DNA of 64,000 bases from Thalassolituus oleivorans MIL-1. Its GTDB lineage: Bacteria; Pseudomonadota; Gammaproteobacteria; Pseudomonadales; Oceanobacteraceae. Position 1 is the first letter of the stretch. Each line of letters opens with the position of its first letter. This document shows, in pieces, positions 44,066 to 54,637 of this stretch. The notes under the pieces were generated by a model. It was given only the letters and a program-made list of their open reading frames with translations. It ran no database searches and was not told the origin of the DNA. Location of the stretch: positions 779,001 to 843,000 of the forward strand of contig NC_020888.1 in NCBI RefSeq assembly GCF_000355675.1. Direction: 5' to 3'. A program made the position numbers and the translations under genes.

Positions 44066-46966
44066 TTAATCTTCGTAATTTTCAATCGCGGGGCATGAGC
44101 AAATTAAGTTGCGGTCGCCGTAGACATCATCGATACGTCCTACTGTTGGCCAGAACTTATGCGCGCCCAGTTCTTTTACTGGATAAGCAGCGAGTTCGCG
44201 GCTGTAGGGGCGATTCCATTCGCCAGCAATAACGGGTGCGGTATGCGGGGCGTTTTTCAGCGGATTATTTCCCGCATCTAATTCACCACGGTGAATCGCT
44301 TCGATCTCGCCCTTGATCGCAATCATGGCGTCGGCAAAACGGTCGATTTCGACTTTGCTTTCAGATTCTGTTGGTTCAATCATGAAAGTCCCTGCAACCG
44401 GGAATGACATGGTTGGCGCGTGGAAACCGTAATCCATTAAACGCTTAGCGATATCCACTTCCGTGATACCGGTTTCTGCTTTAATCGGGCGTAGGTCAAC
44501 AATACATTCATGCGCAACACGGCCATTTAAACCTGAGTACAAAATTGGGTAATGGCTGCTTAAACGTTTGGCCAGATAGTTGGCTTTCAGTAATGCGTTT
44601 TGTGTTGCTTTACGCAAACCGCTGCCGCCCATTAGCGTGATGTACATCCAGCTAATTGGTAGAATGCTGGCTGAGCCATAAGGGGCTGACGATACCGCAC
44701 TGTTGCCAATACTCGCATCCTCAATTGGGCGTACGCTGTGGTTAGCCACAAACGGCGCTAAGTGTTTCGCTACTCCAATTGGCCCCATGCCTGGGCCGCC
44801 GCCTCCATGAGGGATAGCGAAGGTTTTATGTAGGTTCATGTGTGATACGTCAGCGCCGATAAAGGCGGGCTGAGTCACACCGACTTGGGCATTAAGGTTG
44901 GCGCCATCCATATAGACTTGGCCACCTAGGCTATGAATTAGGTCGCAAATTTCGCGTACCCCTTTTTCATAAATACCGTGCGTCGAAGGGTAGGTGAGCA
45001 TCAAGCAGGATAGCTGGTCGCCGAGTTCTTCGGCCTTCGCTTTTAGATCGGCAAAATCCACGTTGCCTTCTTCGTCGCAGTTGGTAACAACGACACGCAT
45101 TGAGGCCATCTGTGCTGATGCCGGGTTAGTACCATGCGCGGAGCGTGGAATTAGGCAGACATTGCGATGATGATCGCCGCGGCTTTCATGATATTTCTTA
45201 ATGGCTAGCAAGCCAGCATATTCGCCTTGTGCACCTGAGTTTGGCTGCATGCAGATGGCATCAAAACCGGTAATGTCGCGCAAGTAGGCATCCAGTGTTT
45301 GTACCAATTCTTCATAGCCTTGGGTTTGGCTCTTGGGGGCAAACGGATGGATGTTGCTGAACTCTGGCCAAGTTACCGGAATCATTTCAGTCGTGGCATT
45401 CAGTTTCATGGTGCACGAACCCAGCGTAATCATCGAGTGATTCATCGCTAGATCTTTGCTTTCTAAACGCTTCATGTAGCGCAGCATTTCGTGTTCGGTA
45501 TGGTACTTATTGAACGTTGGATGCGTTAAAAATGCGGTTGTGCGCTGAATACCGGTATCTATGCTGTTGCTACCGCTGGCTAGAATTTCAGCATCAAGTG
45601 CGTATACGTCTAGGCCATGTTCTGCGCCTAGAATCACATCGAATAGTTCGACGATGTCGGCAGCACTAACCTTCTCGTGCAAGCTTATGCTGATTTGATT
45701 GTTGTCGCTGTAGCGCAAGTTGATTTCAGCGGTTTCGGCGCGAGCTAAGACGTCAGCGCTATCGTTAACGCGAATCGTCAGGGTATCGAACCAAGTTGTG
45801 TTGACGAGTTCAACGCCTTTGTTTTGCAGACCTTTCGCCAAAATATCCGTTAGGCGATGAATACGGCTGGCAATGGTTTTTAAACCTTGTGGGCCGTGAT
45901 ACACAGCGTAAAACGAAGACAAATTCGCTAGTAATACTTGCGCGGTACAGATGTTCGAGTTGGCTTTTTCGCGACGAATATGTTGTTCGCGAGTTTGCAG
46001 TGCCATACGCAGCGCTTGTTTGCCTTGAGCATCAATAGAAACGCCAATGATGCGGCCAGGAATAGAGCGCTTGTAAGCATCACGCGTGGCGAAGAAGGCC
46101 GCGTGAGGGCCACCAAAGCCCATCGGTACGCCAAAGTGTTGGGCGTTACCCAATACAATGTCGGCTCCCATTTCGCCTGGTGCTTTTAGCATAACGAGGG
46201 CCATCAGATCGGTAGCCACGGCGGCTAGCGCATCTTTAGCGTGCAGGGCGGTAATGACGTCAGTGAAGTCGGTCACTTCGCCATTTTTACCTGGGTATTG
46301 GAACAGAGCGCCAAATACGTCAGCTTCAGCCGCAGCGGCGGCTGGGCCAACAAGTAAATCCCAGCCAAAGGCTTCGGCCCGAGTTTTTACCACGTCGATG
46401 GTTTGCGGTAAGCAATTTTCATCAATATAGAAGGTATTTGATTTGTTTTTGCGCACAGTACGCTTAGCCATCGCCATGGCTTCTGCCGCGGCCGTACCTT
46501 CATCCAACAAGGAACCGTTTGCCAGTTCCATGCCGGTAAAGTCGATCACCATTTGCTGGAAGTTTAAGATGGCTTCTAAACGGCCCTGAGCGATTTCCGG
46601 CTGGTATGGGGTATAGGCGGTGTACCAACCTGGGTTTTCTAACACGTTACGCAGGATCACAGGTGGGATGATGGTGTCGTGATAACCTAAGCCGATATAG
46701 CTTTTGAATACTTTGTTTTTGTTCGCAATTGCGCGCAGACGATTGATCGCTGCAAACTCTGATTGCGGTTCACCCGTAGTCAGGAACGGTGGGCGCAAAA
46801 TATCGGCAGGAACGATTTCTGCAGTGAGCGCTTCCAGTGAATCAGCGCCAACGGCAGCGAGCAATGCTGCTTCTTCGTTGTCGTCGTTACCTGCGCCATT
46901 AGAGGCAATATGGCGGCCAATAAAGTTGTCGCGTTGTTCCAGATCTTTCAGGGACAGAGTGGTCAT
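44066..46966 (-). CDS. gcvP: Glycine dehydrogenase (decarboxylating), P protein
   Basis: PLP enzyme of the glycine cleavage system that decarboxylates glycine and loads the aminomethyl group onto the lipoyl arm of GcvH. It is the long fused form (966 aa; E. coli 957). The PLP lysine lies in [18 protein letters not shown]; other family blocks are [38 protein letters not shown]-type, [12 protein letters not shown], and [13 protein letters not shown]. The frame extends six codons upstream to an ATG at 46984; the ATG at 46966 ([19 protein letters not shown]) fits the family N-terminus better. Last gene of gcvT-gcvH-gcvP. Confidence 0.96.
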   Translation of the reverse strand: MTTLSLKDLEQRDNFIGRHIASNGAGNDDNEEAALLAAVGADSLEALTAEIVPADILRPPFLTTGEPQSEFAAINRLRAIANKNKVFKSYIGLGYHDTIIPPVILRNVLENPGWYTAYTPYQPEIAQGRLEAILNFQQMVIDFTGMELANGSLLDEGTAAAEAMAMAKRTVRKNKSNTFYIDENCLPQTIDVVKTRAEAFGWDLLVGPAAAAAEADVFGALFQYPGKNGEVTDFTDVITALHAKDALAAVATDLMALVMLKAPGEMGADIVLGNAQHFGVPMGFGGPHAAFFATRDAYKRSIPGRIIGVSIDAQGKQALRMALQTREQHIRREKANSNICTAQVLLANLSSFYAVYHGPQGLKTIASRIHRLTDILAKGLQNKGVELVNTTWFDTLTIRVNDSADVLARAETAEINLRYSDNNQISISLHEKVSAADIVELFDVILGAEHGLDVYALDAEILASGSNSIDTGIQRTTAFLTHPTFNKYHTEHEMLRYMKRLESKDLAMNHSMITLGSCTMKLNATTEMIPVTWPEFSNIHPFAPKSQTQGYEELVQTLDAYLRDITGFDAICMQPNSGAQGEYAGLLAIKKYHESRGDHHRNVCLIPRSAHGTNPASAQMASMRVVVTNCDEEGNVDFADLKAKAEELGDQLSCLMLTYPSTHGIYEKGVREICDLIHSLGGQVYMDGANLNAQVGVTQPAFIGADVSHMNLHKTFAIPHGGGGPGMGPIGVAKHLAPFVANHSVRPIEDASIGNSAVSSAPYGSASILPISWMYITLMGGSGLRKATQNALLKANYLAKRLSSHYPILYSGLNGRVAHECIVDLRPIKAETGITEVDIAKRLMDYGFHAPTMSFPVAGTFMIEPTESESKVEIDRFADAMIAIKGEIEAIHRGELDAGNNPLKNAPHTAPVIAGEWNRPYSRELAAYPVKELGAHKFWPTVGRIDDVYGDRNLICSCPAIENYED

Positions 46967-47064
46967 GGATGAACCTGTGGGCATGTCGGAGTTCGGGGAT
47001 ATTTAAGTAAAGCGTTCTGTAGCCGCCGTGTCGTTAACAACCAGCGGCTATAGAAGATCGAGCG

Positions 47065-47448
47065 TTATTCGCAAAGTGCTGCGTAAGCGTCAGCATCGAG
47101 TAGCGCATTAAGATCGTCGCTGTTAGCGAGTTCCATTTTAAAGAACCAAGCTTCACCGTACGGATCTTCGTTAACGGTTTCTGGCGCATCGGCCAATGCT
47201 TCGTTAACAGCAATGATTTTGCCCGACAGCGGTGCATAGATGTCAGAAGCGGCTTTAACCGATTCAACAACAGCAATGTCTTGTTCTGCTTCAACGTCAG
47301 TGCCAACGTCTGGTAACTCAACAAATACAACGTCGCCCAGTTGGTCCTGTGCAAAATCAGTGATGCCAACCGTTACGGTGCCATCGCTTTCAACACGGAT
47401 CCATTCGTGGGAGGCAACGTATTTCAAATCAGCAGGGATGTTGCTCAT
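47065..47448 (-). CDS. gcvH: Glycine cleavage system H protein
   Basis: Lipoyl carrier, 127 aa. The lipoylated lysine is K65 in [17 protein letters not shown], as in E. coli K64. N-terminal [23 protein letters not shown] and C-terminal [24 protein letters not shown] are typical. GGAGA lies 8 nt before the ATG. It sits 46 bp after gcvT and 98 bp before gcvP in one operon. Confidence 0.97.
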   Translation of the reverse strand: MSNIPADLKYVASHEWIRVESDGTVTVGITDFAQDQLGDVVFVELPDVGTDVEAEQDIAVVESVKAASDIYAPLSGKIIAVNEALADAPETVNEDPYGEAWFFKMELANSDDLNALLDADAYAALCE

Positions 47449-47494
47449 GTGGGTGTCTCCAATTATTTATGCAAAAAAATTCTTTATTAGCAGC

Positions 47495-48577
47495 TCACTC
47501 GAACTGCTTTTTACCATTACGTACGAATGGCAATTTAACGACGCGTACATCAACCAGCTTACCGCGCATGTCTACTTGGCACGTGTCGCCAGTTCCGGCT
47601 GGTACTCGTGCCATCGCAATCGAGTACTGTAAGCTAGGAGAAAATGTGCCAGAGGTCACTTCGCCTTCACCAATACCATCAACGATTACTTTTTGATGCG
47701 AGCGCATAACGCCACGGCTCTCAAATACTAAACCGGCCTGAACATGAGTTACGCCCGCAGCTTGTTGCTGTTCTAGCGCTTCACGGCCGATGAAATCACG
47801 ATCCGCAGGTTGCCAAGCAATGGTCCAGCCCATGCCTGCTTGCAGGGGGCTAATGGTTTCGTCCATATCATTGCCATACAAATTCATGCCTGCCTCTAGG
47901 CGCAGAGTGTCACGTGCACCAAGTCCTGCAGGTTTAACACCGGCATCGGTCAGTGCTTGCCAGAATGCAGCGACTTCAGTCTCTGGAATCATAATTTCTA
48001 AACCGTCTTCGCCAGTGTAGCCGGTGCGTGCGAAGAACCAGTCGGAATGAGGGAGACCTTGGAATATCTTTAAGCTAGCAATTAAATCGGCGGCCTCGGT
48101 TTTAATGCCTTGCACGATTTTAATGGCTTTCGGGCCTTGTACTGCAACCATAGCAAGCTCTGGCCGCTCGGTAAGGCTGATATCAAAACCGCGGCTTTGT
48201 TTGTCCATCCACTCAAGGTCTTTCTCGCGCGTCGAGCAGTTGACGACCGTGCGATACCAGCCTTCCATACGGTAAACGATTAAGTCATCAATCACTCCGC
48301 CGTCATGGTTGAGCATGCCGCTGTATAGGGCTTTGCCAACTTCGGTGAGCTTGTCGACATCGTTGGCGAGTAATTTTTGCAGAAATGCTTTTGCGTCTGG
48401 GCCGCGAACATCAACGATGGTCATGTGCGATACATCGAACATGCCTGCATGTTCACGAACCGCATTGTGCTCGGCGATTTGTGACCCGTAATGGATTGGC
48501 ATATCCCAACCACCGAAATCGACGATTTTGCCGTTAGCTTCAAGATGTTTAGCGTAGAGAGCGGTTTGCTTGCCCAT
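47495..48577 (-). CDS. gcvT: Aminomethyltransferase (glycine cleavage T protein)
   Basis: Transfers the one-carbon unit from the H protein to tetrahydrofolate, releasing ammonia. 360 aa. [37 protein letters not shown] at the start, [48 protein letters not shown] (conserved folate-site region), and [11 protein letters not shown] in the C-terminal barrel are all GcvT hallmarks. First gene of the operon. A TATACT -10-like box lies about 68 nt upstream, but no good -35 was seen, which may mean an activator is required. I saw no glycine riboswitch in the 146-bp leader region. Confidence 0.96.
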   Translation of the reverse strand: MGKQTALYAKHLEANGKIVDFGGWDMPIHYGSQIAEHNAVREHAGMFDVSHMTIVDVRGPDAKAFLQKLLANDVDKLTEVGKALYSGMLNHDGGVIDDLIVYRMEGWYRTVVNCSTREKDLEWMDKQSRGFDISLTERPELAMVAVQGPKAIKIVQGIKTEAADLIASLKIFQGLPHSDWFFARTGYTGEDGLEIMIPETEVAAFWQALTDAGVKPAGLGARDTLRLEAGMNLYGNDMDETISPLQAGMGWTIAWQPADRDFIGREALEQQQAAGVTHVQAGLVFESRGVMRSHQKVIVDGIGEGEVTSGTFSPSLQYSIAMARVPAGTGDTCQVDMRGKLVDVRVVKLPFVRNGKKQFE

Positions 48578-48689
48578 GATTTGTCCTGATTACGAGTTCA
48601 AGCCATTTGCTTTAGGGCAAGATGGCTGTCTGAAAAAGGCGGCAAGTATAGCGTTTTATGTGGCTCGAGGCACCTGGATTTCGTCGCCA

Positions 48690-48714
48690 GTGGGTGGCTA
48701 TTGTGACCACCCAC
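48690..48714 (-). terminator. Hairpin after the AraC-type gene
   Basis: Perfect 8-bp stem GTGGGTGG/CCACCCAC with a 9-nt loop, 9 bp downstream of the regulator's stop codon. No T-run follows, so termination may be partial. Confidence 0.45.
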
Positions 48715-48723
48715 GGTAGAACA

Positions 48724-49683
48724 TCAGGCTGGCTCTGGCTCGCGACGTTGTTTGGCGTGGGTTGGTGAGTAACCGCTCCACTTTTTAAAGGCTTTCGAAA
48801 AATTGGCGACACTAGAGTAACCAAGGCGTTCGGCCGCTTGGCTTACATTGCAAATACGTTGATTTAGCCAGTAGTGAGCTTGTTCTAAACGCAAATCAGC
48901 CAGCAGCTGCTGATAGTGTGTTCCCGCTTCTTGCAAACGGCGCTTACAGGTGCGTTCTGTTAGGCTCAATTGCGCGGCTAAATCGGCCAGCGCCGGCGGC
49001 TCGCGCAGATTGTTACGTAAGATATTGGCGGCTTTCTGCACAATCAGCTGCGATGAGCGTAAGTTAGCCTCCTTCGGGCCAAAGCTAATGACGTCAGTTG
49101 ATAACGGTGCGAGCAATTGTGCGGAAGGAATACGCATCGCTAAATATGGTGCGTTATAAGTTACTCTGAGGGGGGCATAGAGTGGATATTGAGCAGCATA
49201 TTCAGGCTCTGGGTAGGGCAGGAATATGGAGATCTGCTCATGTATACCCGTGATGAAGGCGAAGCCTAAGGTATACCCATACGCGAGTATTAACTCTGAT
49301 AGACCCTGAGACGGTGTTGGGTCCGATGACGATAGCCACAAAAATTCACAGTGGCTGGTCATGCCGTCGTCAAGAATTTTAAGAGAAAAAGGACGTTCAG
49401 GCGTGCTAATCAAGGTCTGCATTTTTTCTAACAACTGTTTGAGGTTGTCAGTTTGTGCGGTTGCCTGCATCCCTAGAATTTGTCCATATTCCAAAAAAAG
49501 TGTCGGATAAGTATCGACCAGTTGGCTATTCTCGAGTACTGAGACGACGTGAAGCAATGCCGGTGTATCGTGAATATTGGCGACCGAGCAGTTGAGTGTC
49601 GGTGTCGCTTTTTTCATATCCTTCCGGATCACAAGACGGCGCAACGTCTGCAGTGTTTCCGTATGTGGTTTAAGAGAATGCAT
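48724..49683 (-). CDS. AraC-family transcriptional regulator
   Basis: 319 aa. The N-terminal ligand domain (about residues 25-210) is of the Arabinose_bd-like type found in OruR/ArgR-type regulators. The C-terminal AraC DNA-binding domain has its two helix-turn-helices at LADLAAQLSLTERTCKRRLQEAG and ICNVSQAAERLGYSSVANFSKAFKKWSGYSP. It is on the same strand as, and 146 bp upstream of, gcvT. Control of the gcv operon by this protein is plausible by position only. A second Met at residue 23 is an alternative start. Confidence 0.9.
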   Translation of the reverse strand: MHSLKPHTETLQTLRRLVIRKDMKKATPTLNCSVANIHDTPALLHVVSVLENSQLVDTYPTLFLEYGQILGMQATAQTDNLKQLLEKMQTLISTPERPFSLKILDDGMTSHCEFLWLSSSDPTPSQGLSELILAYGYTLGFAFITGIHEQISIFLPYPEPEYAAQYPLYAPLRVTYNAPYLAMRIPSAQLLAPLSTDVISFGPKEANLRSSQLIVQKAANILRNNLREPPALADLAAQLSLTERTCKRRLQEAGTHYQQLLADLRLEQAHYWLNQRICNVSQAAERLGYSSVANFSKAFKKWSGYSPTHAKQRREPEPA

Positions 49684-49959
49684 GATTGGTCTAGTTATAT
49701 AGTATGGTGAGAACCTAGACTCTAATGGTCGTTACCGACAGATCAATGTTTAATTGCGCAATGATTTTAAATTATTTGGCTTAATATGACCCTTAAATGG
49801 CCGAAACGGCCACGGAACGGGGGATTGTAGATAGAAATATCAATACAGCCATTGCAAAGGTTAAATTAGTCATTTTGCGACAGATCTATTGTTGGTCGTT
49901 ACATGTCTTGTTTTTGTCACAAAATGTTACATAGTTATTTGGCGTCAAAACACAACGAC

Positions 49960-51789
49960 CTAGGAGGTCGCTGTGTTAGACGCAGCGCGCTCTGTAACCA
50001 AGCTAGGTGTAAACAAACTGACGATTGTCCAACCAGCACTGGGTTTAAATTCACGCCCAATTACACATATTTGAACCTTGCCTTCCGGTGTAATAGCGAA
50101 TAGGGGAATCGCTTCTTTACCGTTGATATCGATAAATTTCTCAAAGCCAAATTCTTTAGTTAGACGCGTTGAGTGCATTTCGCCCCCTTGGGACAATAGG
50201 CTTGAAAACTTACTGTAAGTCATGGTCTCAGCAAATAAGCGCTGCCCTCTGTGCTCCTCGCCGTGTTGGTGTTTTTCGCTAAGTTTTGCCTCAGAGGTCG
50301 TCTGTAACGCGTAAATGTTGTGCGTGCCAAACTCTGATCCGAAACGCATTCCCGCTACTGTGTTATTGCTGCGCTCAGGGGATAGTGCCAATAGTTTACC
50401 AATACCGACTAAATCTAGGCGTTGCTCAGCGTATTCTGAAACGGGATTGCCAAAGAAGGTTTCAAGCCCTTTCATGCGGGCTGCGCGGATGTTGTCCCAG
50501 TTAGAATCGCTGACGAGTACCCGCACGTTGTGCTTTTTTAATTCGGTGGCAACGGCACGAGCAACACTATTGGCGCCAACAATTAAAAAACCATTGGGCG
50601 GTGGCTCATTAACGCCAAGCCAGCGGGCCAGAAATCCAGCGGTTGCGCTTTGCAGAACGACTGTGCCAAAAATTACGCTGAACGTGAGAGGGACTAATAT
50701 CAAAGCGCCTTCTTCTCCAGCCTGTTCTAACTTAATTGCGAAGAGCGCGGATACAGCGGCGGCAACGATGCCGCGTGGTGCAATCCAAGACAATAGCGCC
50801 TTTTCTTGCCACCTTAATGTGCTGCCAGTAGAGGAAATAAGAACCGATAGCGGGCGGGCTACAAACTGCATGATCGCCAGCAAAATAAGAGGGGTCCAAC
50901 CCAGTGCAATAATGTCGTCGAGTGTTAGGCGAGCCGCTAAAATAATGAATAGCCCTGAGATTAAAACAACGGTTAGATTTTCTTTAAAGTTGAGAATTTC
51001 AGCCATGCGAATATCTTTCTGATTCGCAAGCCACATCCCCATTAAGGTTACCGCCAATAAACCGGATTCGTGTGCTAAGGCGTTAGCTACACCGAAGACC
51101 ACAAAAACTAACGATAGAGTGGCTAGATTTTCTAAATAATCTGGAACCCAGTGACGTTTTAGTATCGCGGATAATATCCAACCGCCAGCAAGTCCCATGA
51201 TGCTGCCTGCGGCTATAATTTCGACAAACGCAAGTAGGCCACTGGTTAGGCCTAAGGCTTGACCTTGCGCCACCATAAATTCATACACTACCACCACGAG
51301 TAGTGCACCGATGGGATCAATAAGAATCCCCTCCCAGCGCAGGATATTACCGATTGAGGCATTGGGCCGCACAGTCCGTAGCATAGGTACAATGACGGTT
51401 GGGCCGGTAACTACAGTCAGTGCGCCAAAGAGCACACTTAAAGACCAACTCAATTCGAATAAGTAATGGGTGGCAGCGGCAATGACGCCCCACGTTACTA
51501 AAGCGCCAATAGTGATTAATCTTTGTACAACGTTTTTTTGCGCTCGAATCTCGGCAAAATCTAGGGTTAGGCTGCCTTCAAATAAGATAATAGCAACCGA
51601 TAGTGATATCAGCGGAAAGAGTAGGTCGCCGAATAGCGGATCAGGATCAAACCATCCAGTGAGCGGTCCTACGATGAGGCCAGAGGCAAGTAAAAAGAGA
51701 ATCGCGGGAAGCTTCACGCGCCATGCTAGCCACTGACAAGCGAATGCTAATATGGCGACGAAGGCGAACGCTAAAATTGTAGAATCCAT
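49960..51789 (-). CDS. CPA-type cation/proton antiporter with nucleotide-binding-like tail
   Basis: Monovalent cation:H+ antiporter of the NhaP/NhaS type, 609 aa. About 12-13 helices in residues 1-385, including LPAILFLLASGLIVGPLTGW, ILFEGSLTLDFAEIR, LTVVTGPTVIVPMLRTVRPN, and RWEGILIDPIGALLVVVVYE with the conserved ND/IDP-type ion site. The cytosolic C-terminus (about 390-609) starts with a Rossmann-type NGFLIVGANSVARAVATELKKHNVRVLVSDS, like a degenerate TrkA-N/RCK domain, and so may bind NAD(H) or a nucleotide and gate transport. Second Na+(K+)/H+ antiporter of the window. The ATG is preceded by GGAGA on the minus strand. Confidence 0.9.
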   Translation of the reverse strand: MDSTILAFAFVAILAFACQWLAWRVKLPAILFLLASGLIVGPLTGWFDPDPLFGDLLFPLISLSVAIILFEGSLTLDFAEIRAQKNVVQRLITIGALVTWGVIAAATHYLFELSWSLSVLFGALTVVTGPTVIVPMLRTVRPNASIGNILRWEGILIDPIGALLVVVVYEFMVAQGQALGLTSGLLAFVEIIAAGSIMGLAGGWILSAILKRHWVPDYLENLATLSLVFVVFGVANALAHESGLLAVTLMGMWLANQKDIRMAEILNFKENLTVVLISGLFIILAARLTLDDIIALGWTPLILLAIMQFVARPLSVLISSTGSTLRWQEKALLSWIAPRGIVAAAVSALFAIKLEQAGEEGALILVPLTFSVIFGTVVLQSATAGFLARWLGVNEPPPNGFLIVGANSVARAVATELKKHNVRVLVSDSNWDNIRAARMKGLETFFGNPVSEYAEQRLDLVGIGKLLALSPERSNNTVAGMRFGSEFGTHNIYALQTTSEAKLSEKHQHGEEHRGQRLFAETMTYSKFSSLLSQGGEMHSTRLTKEFGFEKFIDINGKEAIPLFAITPEGKVQICVIGREFKPSAGWTIVSLFTPSLVTERAASNTATS

Positions 51790-51867
51790 GAAGGAGAGAT
51801 AATCCGATAACGAAAGTGACCTTCATCATAGCGAGCTAAGTGGTCAACAGAAACCTTTCGCCGCGAG

Positions 51868-52758
51868 TTAGTCTGCGAGTTTGATGGTTGGGCGAAAATA
51901 GTAGGGCTGCAGTAGGCTTTTGGGTACTGGAGGAACTGGACTAACTGACAGTGCTGCTCGTCGCGCCCATTCGTCTGTGCGCTTATCGCCACTGCTGACA
52001 ATAATTTCGACCCCGGTGATAACTTGGGAGTAGTTGATTTCGAGCTGTAAGCGCACATTGCCAATAATCCCTGGAGGATGAGCTGGAAGTTTGCGCATTA
52101 GATGCGCCATTAGCTCCTTGTAATAAGCACGCTCGACAGGATCCGTGATTACGTCTTCGTCACCGCGAATTTTAAGTGAAGCACTGTTTGTCGCAGACTT
52201 GGGATTGCTGGCGATATTCGCGTCTTCCACTGGTTTTGCTTCAGTGGGTGGTACTGTTGTTGGCGCTGGTTGGGAGGGCGTTATGGCATTGGTTAGTGAT
52301 TGCAGTGCGCTTGGCGCCTCAGTTTCTTGTTGCGGTTCTTGGTCGCTTAGGCGTGCGGATTTGGCGGCGCGGGGTTGATTAGCTGCCACAACAGGCTTAC
52401 TCGCTTGCGTTTTACTTGGGGCGCTGGCTGCCGGTGCCGTACTGGGCTGTGCGTTTTTTTTGGGTTGTGTGGCTGAAGCTGGCGTTGCGGCTACCGCTGC
52501 GCGGCTAGCGTCTTGTGCCGTCGGTGCATCCGCTAGACTGCTGTTACCAGAATCTCCGCGTTGATCTTGACTGTCGTTACGTTTAGCTACTGTCGTTTGG
52601 ATAGTGGCATTGATAATAGTGTGCGGTCGTTCGTAATGAATTTCAGTGCGCGCAGAGATGAAGAGTGCAGTGTGCAAAATAATGGATAGCGTCAAGGCCC
52701 AAACCATAGACCAAGGCAGGTATTTGTTGGCGTGATTTCCGGTCAACGGGCGCATCAT
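51868..52758 (-). CDS. TonB-like energy-transducer protein
   Basis: 296 aa. A single N-terminal membrane helix (about residues 13-33, LPWSMVWALTLSIILHTALFIS, containing the His typical of TonB helices), a long disordered Ala/Pro/Gln/Ser/Thr-rich periplasmic linker (about 50-195), and a C-terminal TonB-type domain (PAHPPGIIGNVRLQLEINYSQVITGVEIIVSSGDKRTDEWARRA..). It resembles TonB-family proteins, but the domain lacks the classic YP motif and no exbB/exbD gene is adjacent. Could instead be a TolA-like envelope protein. Several Met codons at the start; the ATG at 52758 is used. Confidence 0.72.
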   Translation of the reverse strand: MMRPLTGNHANKYLPWSMVWALTLSIILHTALFISARTEIHYERPHTIINATIQTTVAKRNDSQDQRGDSGNSSLADAPTAQDASRAAVAATPASATQPKKNAQPSTAPAASAPSKTQASKPVVAANQPRAAKSARLSDQEPQQETEAPSALQSLTNAITPSQPAPTTVPPTEAKPVEDANIASNPKSATNSASLKIRGDEDVITDPVERAYYKELMAHLMRKLPAHPPGIIGNVRLQLEINYSQVITGVEIIVSSGDKRTDEWARRAALSVSPVPPVPKSLLQPYYFRPTIKLAD

Positions 52759-52949
52759 CAAAACAGTAATAACCTACAATCTAACATCATGGGCAAACAG
52801 GGTTTCTTATAAGAATAACCCTTGTATTATTGGGCGCGATTTATCTGGTAGTGGCGGTATGATTAGCCAGATACGCAATGTATGATAGCTACTCTGCCTT
52901 ATATTGCAGGGTATCTGCAAATTATAACAATCCACATGGAGTCATTAAA

Positions 52950-53552
52950 ATGAGCGTATTGGTAGGAAAGCAAGCCCCAGACTTTACCGTTCCGGCAGTA
53001 TTGGGTAACGGTTCTATTGTTGAAGAATTCAACTTGTACGATGCCATTAAAGGAAAATACGCGGTTGTGTTCTTTTATCCATTGGACTTCACCTTTGTAT
53101 GTCCATCAGAACTGATTGCTCTTGATAAGCGCATGGATAAATTTACTGAAATGGGTGTTGAAGTCATTTCTGTTTCTATCGATTCTCACTTTACTCATAA
53201 TGCATGGCGCAACACGCCTGTAAATAACGGCGGTATTGGTGCTGTTAAATACACTATGGCGGCAGATATCGATCATGGCATCTGCAAAGCATACGATGTT
53301 GAAACCATGGGTGGTGTTGCTTTACGCGGTGCATTTATCATCGATAAAGACGGTGTTGTACGCGCGCAAAATATCAACGATTTACCACTGGGTCGTAATA
53401 TCGATGAATTAATCCGTTTGGTTGATGCGCTGCAATTCCATGAAGAGCACGGCGAAGTGTGTCCAGCGGGTTGGAATAAAGGCGATAAAGGTATGAATGC
53501 TTCACCAGAAGGTGTGGCTAAGTATCTATCTGAGTCTGCTGAGGCTTTGTAA
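52950..53552 (+). CDS. Typical 2-Cys peroxiredoxin (AhpC/Prx)
   Basis: Reduces H2O2 and organic peroxides in the cytosol. 200 aa. Peroxidatic Cys51 lies in DFTFVCPSE and resolving Cys171 in GEVCPAGW; the GGIGA-type loop (NNGGIGAVKY) is the motif of over-oxidation-sensitive Prx. It is the Prx1-type rather than the AhpC of the ahpCF operon; no ahpF is near. The ATG at 52950 has a GGAG upstream (CATGGAGTCATTAAA). I saw no convincing OxyR site upstream. Ends with a strong terminator. Confidence 0.94.
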   Translation: MSVLVGKQAPDFTVPAVLGNGSIVEEFNLYDAIKGKYAVVFFYPLDFTFVCPSELIALDKRMDKFTEMGVEVISVSIDSHFTHNAWRNTPVNNGGIGAVKYTMAADIDHGICKAYDVETMGGVALRGAFIIDKDGVVRAQNINDLPLGRNIDELIRLVDALQFHEEHGEVCPAGWNKGDKGMNASPEGVAKYLSESAEAL

Positions 53553-53568
53553 TTGCCTTCGCAACTTG

Positions 53569-53604
53569 CATAAAAAAACCCGCATTGGCGGGTTTTTTTA
53601 TGCA
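53569..53604. terminator. Bidirectional terminator after the peroxiredoxin gene
   Basis: ACCCGC/GCGGGT core with an ATTG loop, extended by A7/T7 and GCAT/ATGC pairs into a nearly perfect 16-bp palindrome arm. It serves this gene and the convergent one. Confidence 0.92.
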
Positions 53605-53617
53605 TATGAGTTAAGAA

Positions 53618-54637
53618 TTATTGCGGTTCTTTTAATACCCGCGCATCAAATCCAGCTTCCGATAATATGTAGGCTGCCGCCTCTGCTCGATTGCCTCCCG
53701 CTACGATGTAAATGAACGCAGGCTCTAATTCCTTTAGGCGATCACGCAACTTAGCCAACGGTATGTTGCGTGCTCGTAACATAGGATCGGCCGCATATTC
53801 TTCTTCGTGACGCACGTCTAACACGACAGTGCCGGTATCACCTTCTTCCACGAGTTTTTCTATTTGCTTCGCCGTGATGAAGGTCACCACAGGTTGGCGC
53901 AGTAGAGCATCAAAATGTTCTTTCGCTAGACGCATAAGAACGCCATCGCTGCTCATGGTGATGGTGGCATTACGAGGAAGTGAGCTTACGAGAGCGTCTT
54001 CTCCAAACAGGTTGCCATGTGTTAAGGCCGCGAGTGTTTGAATATTTTCGCCATCAGAGCGAGTGACTAGCGCTCTGCCGTGTTTGATAACGTAGCAATG
54101 TTCACCGGGCTCACCTTGGCGAATGATCTCATCCCCAAGTTTTACTGGGACTTCTTCGAAGCGCGACAGCAGCTTCTGAATATTCCCTGCAGGAATGCGA
54201 TTAAACAGTTCTGAGGTCACTAGGCGTTCAAGCCAGTCGCTTTCGTCATCTTCAGTGTCGCCAGATTGACGGATGTCCGTGCGTAATTCGGCCCAAGTCG
54301 AAATCAAATCTAAGTGTGCACGTTTAACTGATACAAATTCACATTCGCTAGTGGTGATACCCGCATAGCGATGGATGTGATGTGTGCTGTCGAGTGCCAT
54401 GAAGTTATCGTCGTCCTCGGCATCAACATTGGTGACATTGAAGTGTTCATCCGCAAGGTCCATCGTGCCTTTCAGAAGAAAGTGGCACTCTTCGTCAGCA
54501 TCGCCGCGTTTGAATACGACCTTGCCTTTATCGAGGATATAGATGCGGAAGTGCGGCAGAAGCCCGTCGATGATGTCTTCTGACCATTCATCAAACGGGA
54601 TAAAGCGCTGCAATTGTTGGCTCAGCGTAGTTTCCAT
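53618..54637 (-). CDS. Double cNMP-binding/rhodanese-like protein
   Basis: Three domains in 339 aa: a degenerate cNMP-binding barrel (about residues 18-115), a better conserved one (about 143-250; EIIRQGEPGEHCYVIKHGRALV, LAALTHGNLFGEDALVSSLPRNATITM, matching the FGE.AL...RNAT phosphate-binding cassette), and a C-terminal rhodanese-like domain (about 255-335; VLDVRHEEEYAADPMLRARNIPLAKLRDRL). The rhodanese active-site loop reads FIYIVAGGNRAEAAAYIL, so the catalytic Cys is missing and sulfur transfer is not expected. Probably a signalling or scaffold protein. Start ATG at 54637. Confidence 0.85.
   Translation of the reverse strand: METTLSQQLQRFIPFDEWSEDIIDGLLPHFRIYILDKGKVVFKRGDADEECHFLLKGTMDLADEHFNVTNVDAEDDDNFMALDSTHHIHRYAGITTSECEFVSVKRAHLDLISTWAELRTDIRQSGDTEDDESDWLERLVTSELFNRIPAGNIQKLLSRFEEVPVKLGDEIIRQGEPGEHCYVIKHGRALVTRSDGENIQTLAALTHGNLFGEDALVSSLPRNATITMSSDGVLMRLAKEHFDALLRQPVVTFITAKQIEKLVEEGDTGTVVLDVRHEEEYAADPMLRARNIPLAKLRDRLKELEPAFIYIVAGGNRAEAAAYILSEAGFDARVLKEPQ

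Noticed and set aside
47034-47369. A 111-codon frame overlapping gcvH in another frame
   Set aside because: It overlaps a certain gene almost completely and has low-complexity Leu/Lys composition.
48578-48723. Possible glycine riboswitch before gcvT
   Set aside because: The region lacks the conserved glycine aptamer blocks and is too short for the usual tandem form.
52762-52949. OxyR site upstream of the peroxiredoxin
   Set aside because: Partial ATAG/TATC matches are present, but the four-part spaced pattern could not be assembled.
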